Positions 54,940 to 61,927 of a stretch of 64,000 nucleotides of DNA are shown piece by piece. The stretch comes from Flavobacteriales bacterium (GTDB lineage Bacteria; Bacteroidota; Bacteroidia; Flavobacteriales_D; Parvicellaceae), in NCBI GenBank assembly GCA_020635565.1, contig JACJZN010000006.1, positions 1-64,000 of the forward strand. Reading direction: 5' to 3'. The notes under the pieces are model-generated. The model saw only the letters and a list, made by a program, of their open reading frames with translations, ran no database searches and had not been told where the DNA came from. The translations under genes were made by a program, and so were the position numbers. Every line of letters starts with the position of its first letter. Position 1 is the first letter of the stretch.

Positions 54940-56427
54940 CTAAAATCTAAATCTCATGAACCCTGTACTCAACGATAATGTAGGTCCATTTTGCGTAAAG
55001 AAGGTAATCGCATCTCTAGACGCAATACCCGCTTCCCATGTACCACTATTCGTAATTACGGTTAATCCAAGAGGAATCGAGAAGTCGTAATTTCCTCCTG
55101 TAAGAAAACCTGCCGATATTCTTAACCAAGGAATTGGTTTAATATCCCCTCCAAAACCAATAATCGCTCTTTCTAAACTTGCTGGAGATTCATCATTCAT
55201 AGGCGCTATAATATCTACACCCAACTGAGCTATTTCTCCAAGCAAGATACTTGCTCCAAATCTAAAATTAGTATTCAATTTCTGTTTTAATTCCTGCTCC
55301 CCTTCCCAAGAAAACACACCGTCATCTCCAGAAAGATCAGATATGGTCTGTAGAACATTATAATTATTTAAACCTTCTGAGTAAGTATCGATGACCAAGG
55401 TATCGTTCATTGAATAAACATTTCCTTTCCAGGTCATTGAACCTATATTCGTTAATGCCATAGCGATTTTCAACTTATTCTTTATCAAAAGATCCGCTCC
55501 GAAATCCATTCCAAATCCGCCACCAACACTATTTGGTAAAAAACCTGATTGAGCTACCGTTGACGGATTCTGTTGAGCAGCAGTACCATAATCTATATTG
55601 AAGAAAGGTGTCACTGAAGAGAACGCAGTAAGATCATTGTCTATGCTCTGAACATTGATCATGGCAAACCCCTGAATATACTTTACTCCTATTCCTCCAA
55701 AAACTTCGATCACGTCATCCTTACCAAAGATCTTTCTACCATAACTCAAGTTATACTCTCTTGTCCAGGATAGTCGCATTTCACTTCCATTTAAGATTTC
55801 TCCAATCATACTTGGCAAATTTGCAAATCCATTTGCAACATTTGCAATAGAATCGGGATCCTGAATATCATAATTCGCAATAACTGTGGTATCAAAAGTA
55901 TCCGGATTGACATATACTAAGGAATCGAAATACGATGAGAATTTCCCCATGAACAGCATGTCAGAGGTTGTCTCATTAAGCCTTGTGTAACTATTGAAAT
56001 TATCATTGATCCTAAAACCAATTCCTCCAAAAGCTTCTGAATTGAATGCAAAACCAAAAGAACCAACATCCGCATTAATCGCAAATCCACTATTTGCAAA
56101 ATCTCTACCAGCTTGTTTCTTCTCATCAATTGTCCAGGATTCACCACTCTTATTTTGAATAATGGATTTAAATTCAGACCTCAACTCGTCTTTAGACAAA
56201 GCCTCCGAATGTATTGAGAATGTTAACTCTGTGGTCCCCATAGTAAAACGCTTCTCTTCAAATTCTGCATCCCAGCCCAAATTTGCAGGATTAATTCCAC
56301 AGGCTTGATAGTCAGTAACGAATGAGGTGGCCCCACCTCTACCGGTAGATGTAAAAGAACTGATCTCGTATTGAGCTAACGCATTGACTGAGATCGCACA
56401 AAACATTAAAGTAAATAATTTATTCAT
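54940..56427 (-). CDS. DUF5723 outer-membrane protein
   Basis: This 495-residue protein has a signal peptide (MNKLFTLMFCAISVNALAQ). The conserved head SSFTSTGRGGATSFVTDYQA and CGINPANLGWDAEFEEKRF are typical of DUF5723. Many amphipathic strands and a C-terminal aromatic residue (SLSTGFMRFRF) indicate an outer-membrane barrel. Function unknown. Confidence 0.82.
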   Translation of the reverse strand: MNKLFTLMFCAISVNALAQYEISSFTSTGRGGATSFVTDYQACGINPANLGWDAEFEEKRFTMGTTELTFSIHSEALSKDELRSEFKSIIQNKSGESWTIDEKKQAGRDFANSGFAINADVGSFGFAFNSEAFGGIGFRINDNFNSYTRLNETTSDMLFMGKFSSYFDSLVYVNPDTFDTTVIANYDIQDPDSIANVANGFANLPSMIGEILNGSEMRLSWTREYNLSYGRKIFGKDDVIEVFGGIGVKYIQGFAMINVQSIDNDLTAFSSVTPFFNIDYGTAAQQNPSTVAQSGFLPNSVGGGFGMDFGADLLIKNKLKIAMALTNIGSMTWKGNVYSMNDTLVIDTYSEGLNNYNVLQTISDLSGDDGVFSWEGEQELKQKLNTNFRFGASILLGEIAQLGVDIIAPMNDESPASLERAIIGFGGDIKPIPWLRISAGFLTGGNYDFSIPLGLTVITNSGTWEAGIASRDAITFFTQNGPTLSLSTGFMRFRF

Positions 56428-56466
56428 GATTCATTGGTTTGGGGCTAATTTACAATAATTTACCAA

Positions 56467-57177
56467 CTAGTTGATCCTTGATTTTGACTCTACGGTAATT
56501 TCAGATCCTTCGGCCAAAAAAATCGAAGTCGGCCTGAGATCATTTAGCGCTTTAAACTCCGCTCCATATACTCTCTCAAAATCAACTCGTATTTCATATT
56601 CTCTTACAGGATATATCTGCCATCGGGGGTGTGTTACTTCATACTCATTTGTACTTTGATCATCTACCTTGGCATATCCCCAGTAATGTTCAGTGATGAA
56701 TTCCGCCTCTGATCCTCTCATTAGTTCCTGTTGCACAAATGAAGCATTAACCGAAAACAGCTGTTCCATTCCATTTTCTGACCAGGAATATGAAACAGCT
56801 ATCTCATCCCCTTTCGTTGAAATGTCATGATTCATTCTTCTCGTTACATAATTCTCCTTATAGCAAAGATTTGCAATAGTAGAAATCGCGGGTTTAGGTA
56901 CTATTTCTCTAACAAAAACGACTCCCCTTCTTACTTCTTCATTAACCTTTCTGACCACATAAAATCGTAAATTAACCTCTTCGAAATTGACATGTCCAGG
57001 AATCCACAAACCCAATACTCTTGTATTTCTGAATAAGAACCCTACTAAACTAACATAACATTTTCCTTCCCAAACATCCAGTTCAGTTCCTGCTGGTACA
57101 TACGGCAAAAGTAGGTCCGGGGAAACTTCGTAGTTCACTAATACTAATTTTCTCCATTCTGCCTTAAGAAAACTCAT
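56467..57177 (-). CDS. DUF2071 / YqjF-like protein
   Basis: This 236-residue protein has the family opening FLKAEWRKLVLVNYEVSPD and LLPYVPAGTELDVWEGKCYV. Conserved strands LVGFLFRNTRVLGL and EVNLRFYVVRK follow. DUF2071 has an acetoacetate decarboxylase-like fold; no function is established. It is the last gene of the four-gene unit that begins at 59576, starting 3 bases after the FKBP stop. Confidence 0.85.
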   Translation of the reverse strand: MSFLKAEWRKLVLVNYEVSPDLLLPYVPAGTELDVWEGKCYVSLVGFLFRNTRVLGLWIPGHVNFEEVNLRFYVVRKVNEEVRRGVVFVREIVPKPAISTIANLCYKENYVTRRMNHDISTKGDEIAVSYSWSENGMEQLFSVNASFVQQELMRGSEAEFITEHYWGYAKVDDQSTNEYEVTHPRWQIYPVREYEIRVDFERVYGAEFKALNDLRPTSIFLAEGSEITVESKSRIN

Positions 57178-57180
57178 AAC

Positions 57181-58050
57181 TTAGGGTTGAATTTCAAGTT
57201 CAAAAATGAGTGGTGTACAAGAAGGAACCTGACCACTATTAACTGCCTGTTCTGAAAACCCCAAATAAGATGGCACTATTATTTTAGCCTTTTGTCCTTT
57301 ATTCATATGAAGCATTGCGATTTTCATACCTTCAATTGTCTGACCTTCCACTCCTACTTTAAAATCATCCGCATGCTCTGCTTCCAAATTATTGTAGAAT
57401 TCCTTACCATTTGAGTAATAGCCTTTATAAAATACACTAACAACGTGACCATATTTGATTGTATCCAAAGTAGATGGTATTTCCTTGACCATATAGATAC
57501 CTCCAACTTCAAAAACACTGTCTCCATCCGCCTTCCAATTGTTAACAATACTATCGATCTCCATGAATTCATTCAACTCACAAACTTTCTCTTCTTCTCC
57601 TATCCTGACCTCATATTCATTAGGAGATTCAATCTTAAGCAAGCGAAGGGTTATCAGTACTTCCTCATCATCTTTTATCTCTGCCGGAACACTTTGATTC
57701 AGATAATGCTTAAAGAACTTATTTGCTTCTATGTAGAAAGTAACACTATCTCCTTCCATTAACTGAGCAAAACCTTCTTCTATTCCTCCTTCAATCGAAG
57801 GCTTACCTAAATGAATGGTCTGCTTATTATTGTAAGTACTCTGAACCGAGGAATAGATGATCTTTCCATCCACAGTTCTGTAATCAATATAAACCGTTAA
57901 ATAATCTCCAATAGCGGGGATTTTTCCATCCTCCACAATGTCATGATACTTGTACTTGAGGTTTCCTTTGGTATAATAATACTCAGGAGTAGTGCTGTCA
58001 CATGAACATATGATTATAGCACCCAGCAAAATCAAGAAAATTCTAAACAT
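57181..58050 (-). CDS. Lipoprotein with tandem FKBP-type isomerase domains
   Basis: This 289-residue lipoprotein (lipobox IIICSCDS) has two FKBP folds. The first is about 45-135 (LTVYIDYRTVDGKIIYSS, ALLMEGD-like AQLMEGDSVTFYI). The second is about 200-288 (GHVVSVFYKGYYSNGKEFYN, MLHMNKGQKAKIIVPSYLGF). It would catalyse prolyl isomerisation or chaperone proteins in the periplasm. The start overlaps the other FKBP gene by 8 bases. Confidence 0.85.
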   Translation of the reverse strand: MFRIFLILLGAIIICSCDSTTPEYYYTKGNLKYKYHDIVEDGKIPAIGDYLTVYIDYRTVDGKIIYSSVQSTYNNKQTIHLGKPSIEGGIEEGFAQLMEGDSVTFYIEANKFFKHYLNQSVPAEIKDDEEVLITLRLLKIESPNEYEVRIGEEEKVCELNEFMEIDSIVNNWKADGDSVFEVGGIYMVKEIPSTLDTIKYGHVVSVFYKGYYSNGKEFYNNLEAEHADDFKVGVEGQTIEGMKIAMLHMNKGQKAKIIVPSYLGFSEQAVNSGQVPSCTPLIFELEIQP

Positions 58051-58591
58051 CTTTCAATGAGATTAATTCAATATCATACAACACAGGTGATAATGGTGGA
58101 ATCTTGTCCATATCCCCAAGTAATCCATGAGCAAGGTAATGAGGGAGAATAATATAAGCTTTATCTCCTTCTTTTAAATAAGTAATTGCTTCATGCAATC
58201 CGGATTCAACATTATCCATATCAATAAGAAATTCTGATGGTTGCTCAGGATTACTACTATAACATAAGGTTGTATCCGCGTCCAATAAACGGATCTCAAA
58301 ATTAACGATAGCAACCCTACCAGGAGTAGCAGCTTCTCCTTTACCTTGTTCATAGATATAATACCTAATTCCTGTACCTGAAACTTGAATCGGCCAATTG
58401 TTTCTCTTTACAAATTGATCAATAATATAAAACTCATCCTTAGACCAATGTTGACTCATTTCGATACTTTGTTCGGTAGTAAAGACAGGCTCATCTGGTT
58501 CTGGAACTATTGTATCCGGACGTTTCTCTTTACAGGAAACAAGGGACAATAGAACAACAATTATCAGGATAGAATTATTTAAAGAAATCAT
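58043..58591 (-). CDS. GldI-like FKBP-type isomerase lipoprotein
   Basis: I start at ATG 58591 (MISLNNSILIIVVLLSLVSC, lipobox at VSC); ATG 58606 is open but overlaps the DHH gene more. The single FKBP-like domain has FVKRNNWPIQVSGTGIRYYI, RLLDADTTLCYSS, ESGLHEAITYLKEGDKAYII and HYLAHGLLGD, matching gliding-motility isomerases (GldI family) encoded beside a DHH phosphoesterase. It is probably a periplasmic folding factor for surface proteins. It overlaps the genes on both sides. Confidence 0.78.
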   Translation of the reverse strand: MISLNNSILIIVVLLSLVSCKEKRPDTIVPEPDEPVFTTEQSIEMSQHWSKDEFYIIDQFVKRNNWPIQVSGTGIRYYIYEQGKGEAATPGRVAIVNFEIRLLDADTTLCYSSNPEQPSEFLIDMDNVESGLHEAITYLKEGDKAYIILPHYLAHGLLGDMDKIPPLSPVLYDIELISLKDV

Positions 58592-59576
58592 ATACAACGT
58601 TTTCAAACTTTAGTATTGTGTCCTCAAATGATTCAAAACTAACCCCTCCAGCGGCATTTTTATGCCCACCTCCAGAAAAGTGCTGTGCACTAAATTCATT
58701 GACAGCCACATCCCCTTTACTTCTGAAGCTCATTTTTACTTTATTCACATCTTCCTTAATAAACGCTGCCATTTGCACACCATCTACACTTAGTGCGTAG
58801 TTCACTAATCCTTCGGTACTGCCTTTTTCGTTATCCAGTTCATCAAGTTCCTTCTTGGACAAGTATATAACAGCCACAGGAATATTTGGTAACACTTTGA
58901 GTTTTTGACTCAAGGAATAGCCCAATAGTTTTAATCTATTCAAAGAATTTACGTCAAACAAACTTTCATGAATACGGTTATGTACCAACCCTTTCCTAAT
59001 CAAGGTTGCGGCTATCTCATGTGTTCTAGCATCAACTGATGGAAAACGAAAGGATCCTGAATCAGTTACTAAACCTGTATAAATTCCTTCTCCAATCGTG
59101 GCGTCTATCAAATCCTCATCTCCTAACCCTGCTATAAACTCATAGATCAGTTGTGCTGTGCTACATACAGAAGTATCCGACATTGTCCAATGAGCCATTT
59201 CAGATGGGTATAAATGATGATCGATCATCACCTTAAAGGCAGTACTTGCTGAAATTACCTCTCCCATATCATTTCCCGCCCTCTTGGGATCATTATAATC
59301 AAGAGCAAAGATCAGGTCAGCACTTTCGAGTAATTCCCTGCCCTGATTAGCATCTTCATCAAATGTAAAGATCTCTTCAATTCCCGCCATCCATTTCAGA
59401 AACGGAGGATACTTGTCAGGTAGTACTACCACAGGTTTCTTACCTTTCTTCATCAAGTACTGGTATAAAGCAAGACTTGAACCAACCGCATCTCCGTCTG
59501 GTGATTGATGACTAGTGATCACTATCTTTTCGGATGATTCCAGTTTATTCCTTATCTCATCAAATCTTTCGCTCAT
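58575..59576 (-). CDS. DHH phosphoesterase (NrnA-like)
   Basis: This 333-residue enzyme of the DHH family degrades nanoRNA and/or dephosphorylates pAp. Motifs visible are ITSHQSPDGDAVGSSLALYQ, FALDYNDPKR, MIDHHLYPS (DHH), YTGLVTDSGSFRFPSVDAR and the DHHA1 end FSGGGHKNAAGG. It heads an operon with two FKBP proteins and DUF2071. A TAATTTTG box lies 20 bases upstream. Confidence 0.92.
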   Translation of the reverse strand: MSERFDEIRNKLESSEKIVITSHQSPDGDAVGSSLALYQYLMKKGKKPVVVLPDKYPPFLKWMAGIEEIFTFDEDANQGRELLESADLIFALDYNDPKRAGNDMGEVISASTAFKVMIDHHLYPSEMAHWTMSDTSVCSTAQLIYEFIAGLGDEDLIDATIGEGIYTGLVTDSGSFRFPSVDARTHEIAATLIRKGLVHNRIHESLFDVNSLNRLKLLGYSLSQKLKVLPNIPVAVIYLSKKELDELDNEKGSTEGLVNYALSVDGVQMAAFIKEDVNKVKMSFRSKGDVAVNEFSAQHFSGGGHKNAAGGVSFESFEDTILKFENVVYDFFK

Positions 59577-59595
59577 TTTCTTTTAGGTTTGATTA

Positions 59596-59603
59596 CAAAA
59601 TTA
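59596..59603 (-). promoter_or_regulatory. -7 box TAATTTTG for the DHH/FKBP operon
   Basis: A perfect TAnnTTTG on the minus strand, about 20 bases before ATG 59576. No clear -33 is present. Confidence 0.42.
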
Positions 59604-59628
59604 GCCAAAGTTTTAGGTTAACTATTTA

Positions 59629-59636
59629 TACATTTG
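59629..59636 (+). promoter_or_regulatory. -7 box TACATTTG for the VOC gene
   Basis: A perfect TAnnTTTG on the plus strand, giving a leader of roughly 58 bases to ATG 59701. It is back-to-back with the operon promoter on the other strand. Confidence 0.35.
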
Positions 59637-59700
59637 ACACGTTATGAACAATCCTCGTACTATTCAACATCTTAGTTAATATGACAGAACCTTAATTATT

Positions 59701-60081
59701 ATGAAGCTTCGAATCGCAAGACATACAGATAATTTAGACAGGATGATTGAATTCTACAAGAATATTCTAGGGCTTGATCTGATGGGAGAATTTAAAGATC
59801 ATGATGAATATAGTGGCGTTTTCTTAGGCAAAACTGGCATGAATTGGGAATTGGAATTTACAAGTTCTCCTAATCCCGCGAAGCACGATTTTGATGAAGA
59901 TGATTTACTGGTTTTTTATCACAATACGGAGGATCTATTGAAGATAAAATCCAAAATAATCGAAAGTAGAATTCCAATTAAAAAGGCTAAAAATCCTTAC
60001 TGGAATCAAAATGGACTTTTAATCCATGATCCTGATGGATTCGGAATTATTCTAACTACAAAGAAGATCAACAACGAATAG
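59701..60081 (+). CDS. VOC (glyoxalase-fold) protein
   Basis: This 126-residue protein has the vicinal oxygen chelate pattern: RHTDNLDRMIEFYKNILGLD at the start, an acidic strand near 50-55 (MNWELEF), and a C-terminal WNQNGLLIHDPDGFGIILT. His and Glu positions suit a metal site. The reaction (lyase, dioxygenase or resistance) cannot be deduced. It is monocistronic, with a small convergent frame overlapping its end. Confidence 0.82.
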   Translation: MKLRIARHTDNLDRMIEFYKNILGLDLMGEFKDHDEYSGVFLGKTGMNWELEFTSSPNPAKHDFDEDDLLVFYHNTEDLLKIKSKIIESRIPIKKAKNPYWNQNGLLIHDPDGFGIILTTKKINNE

Positions 60082-60307
60082 CCAATAAATTTCTTGCGAT
60101 GTTTTCCAATATCAAAATCATTTGTCTGCGCGTCTTGATATTACATAGCGTTGAATAGATATTTCTTTGTACACTGCTAGATACTGAAGTAATTCGATCG
60201 ATTATCTGAAAAGGAGAAAGGATGGTAACCCTATCATTCGTTAAAATGATCATTGGCCCATCCCATTCAATATTAAAAGCTTCAAGCTTAAGTCTAAGAT
60301 CATTCAT
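60068..60307 (-). CDS. Possible small cytoplasmic protein (79 aa)
   Basis: The frame starts MNDLRLKLEAFNIEWDGPMI and ends NLLAIRC, with an ordinary amino-acid profile and no signal. It overlaps the VOC gene end by 14 bases. A GTAGTT/AACTAC hairpin lies upstream at about 60316-60335. No family is recognised. It is the only sensible frame in the space between the VOC gene and the secreted protein gene. Confidence 0.38.
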   Translation of the reverse strand: MNDLRLKLEAFNIEWDGPMIILTNDRVTILSPFQIIDRITSVSSSVQRNIYSTLCNIKTRRQMILILENIARNLLAIRC

Positions 60308-60348
60308 TTGAAGTAGTTTTTATTCAACTACAACAAACTACATGCCAC

Positions 60349-61152
60349 TTATAAGGACATATTCTTAGTCAACCAGTCCTCTAGATTCTCTTTTTGAGGT
60401 TTTCCGTAGAACTCATACATATAGGCAGTTATCTCAGATCTGATCTGTTCATCATCTTTTGACTTCAACTCACCTAGAATCACTTCAAGCTCAACTTTAA
60501 GAGATGCCGTATTAGGAACAACTAACGTAAACTCGCTAATCTTTGTACTCTTTTTGTTAACGTTATCTCTATAGTACAGTGACATTTCTTTAGAAGCAGG
60601 AATAGGTTGTGCTTTTCCATCAATCGTAAAGATCTCAGAAGCTGTTAGCTCTAATCTATCTTCAGTAAAATCCAATTTCTTAGGAATCACCTCTCCATTC
60701 AGTTCGTATTGTAAATAGAAGAAGTTATTATTATTCATCGGATATACCTCACTGTTAATCTTCAATTCCATTTCATCTAATAATAAGTAATTATCAGAAA
60801 AATGATTCTTAAGATCCAGCGCATTAATCAATGCACCACTTCTTGTTGCAACGTTACTCATAGCTGGAAGAAGATTAGCAGCTTCCCCTCCCTTCGGGTC
60901 AGGAGTAAGCACAAACCTTCCACTAATAGAACTAATCACAGCAGCTCTAGACTCCTGAGTTGCAAATTTTAATTTTTCATTCGTAGCGAATAAATCACCT
61001 GTGATAAGATCCTTTCCATTCTTAACATAAGTGATTTTACCATCTACTTTGATTACGGTATAATTATCAGCCGCTGGTGGAGTGTAGGTTGCTACAAATC
61101 CTGTAGCTAAAATACCGATAGCAGCCAATCCAGAAAGTAAAAGCGTTTTCAT
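60349..61152 (-). CDS. Secreted hypothetical protein
   Basis: This 267-residue protein has a signal peptide (MKTLLLSGLAAIGILATGF). It contains NYTVIKVDGKITYVKNGKDL and a beta-rich body, with the segment FVLTPDPKGGEAANLLPAMS in the middle and an acidic helical tail. The head resembles FecR-like or envelope ligand proteins only loosely. Family unknown. It has its own promoter box and is divergent from the glucosaminidase gene. Confidence 0.66.
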   Translation of the reverse strand: MKTLLLSGLAAIGILATGFVATYTPPAADNYTVIKVDGKITYVKNGKDLITGDLFATNEKLKFATQESRAAVISSISGRFVLTPDPKGGEAANLLPAMSNVATRSGALINALDLKNHFSDNYLLLDEMELKINSEVYPMNNNNFFYLQYELNGEVIPKKLDFTEDRLELTASEIFTIDGKAQPIPASKEMSLYYRDNVNKKSTKISEFTLVVPNTASLKVELEVILGELKSKDDEQIRSEITAYMYEFYGKPQKENLEDWLTKNMSL

Positions 61153-61173
61153 TTTTATTCAATTTTGATTTAA

Positions 61174-61181
61174 CAAATGTA
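61174..61181 (-). promoter_or_regulatory. -7 box TACATTTG for the secreted protein gene
   Basis: A perfect TAnnTTTG on the minus strand, about 22 bases before ATG 61152. Confidence 0.42.
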
Positions 61182-61203
61182 ATCAATAATTAAGCCAATT
61201 AAT

Positions 61204-61217
61204 CTGATTCGAATCAG
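61204..61217. promoter_or_regulatory. Perfect 14-bp palindrome in divergent promoter region
   Basis: CTGATTCGAATCAG is perfectly self-complementary and symmetric again one base further out (AA/TT). The flank AATCTGAT recurs at 61222. It lies between the promoter boxes of two divergent genes, so it is a plausible operator; the regulator is unknown. Confidence 0.42.
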
Positions 61218-61285
61218 TTTTAATCTGATAAAACCTGTCATTCGTCAAAAATAAGCTAAAAAAAGCCCATTTCACCAAAAAAGCG

Positions 61286-61293
61286 TACCTTTG
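61286..61293 (+). promoter_or_regulatory. -7 box TACCTTTG for the glucosaminidase gene
   Basis: A perfect TAnnTTTG, with the ATG at 61312 about 19 bases downstream. Confidence 0.48.
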
Positions 61294-61311
61294 CAGCCGT
61301 TTTTGAAAATT

Positions 61312-61848
61312 ATGAAGAAAACAACACATAAAAAGTCTAACAGAAGAGAAGCCTTCTCTAGTAACGAGTTGGCGGTTAGGTTATTAAGAAAGAAAATATC
61401 AAGAATCCGAAGATCATTTTTCGTTCTGGCTATTGCTACATTTTCGTTAACCCTGACTTCATTTAACAAATTTGAGAGCTATTCAGCTTTTAGCGCAGGA
61501 CCTATTTTTGTCGATGCCGTTCCTGAATTGACACCAGAAAATGTATACGCTCAATTAGAAAAATTTGAAATTCGTCATCCTGAAATAGTTTTGAGACAAT
61601 CTATTCTTGAAACGGGCTGGTATGAATGTGAAAACTGTTCGCTTGAGCACAACAATATTTTTGGCTTCCGATACAAGAAAAAATACATGGAGTTCAGCAA
61701 CTGGGTTGAAGCTGTGAAATACTATAAAAAGTGGCAAGAAAAAAGATATAAAGGAGGAGACTACTACGCATTTTTGAAAGAAGTAGGATATGCTACCAGC
61801 AGGACTTATATATCTAAACTGAAGTCGATTAAATTGGATTTTCTATAA
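61312..61848 (+). CDS. Glucosaminidase-domain (GH73-like) protein
   Basis: From ATG 61312 (MKKTTHKKSNRREAFSS) the protein has 178 residues. It has a basic N-terminus, one membrane segment about residues 38-52 (FFVLAIATFSLTLTSF) and a C-terminal lysozyme-like domain. The catalytic Glu is in LRQSILETGWYECENCS and NNIFGFRYKKKYMEF follows, as in FlgJ/Bax-type N-acetylglucosaminidases. It probably cuts peptidoglycan near the membrane. An in-frame start at 61291 overlaps the promoter. Confidence 0.82.
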   Translation: MKKTTHKKSNRREAFSSNELAVRLLRKKISRIRRSFFVLAIATFSLTLTSFNKFESYSAFSAGPIFVDAVPELTPENVYAQLEKFEIRHPEIVLRQSILETGWYECENCSLEHNNIFGFRYKKKYMEFSNWVEAVKYYKKWQEKRYKGGDYYAFLKEVGYATSRTYISKLKSIKLDFL

Positions 61849-61927
61849 TTCTATCCTTTCTCTGCTATCTAACATCATTTAATTCTTTTGCTTACGGCTA
61901 AAAAATATCTACTTTTAAGCCGCTAAA

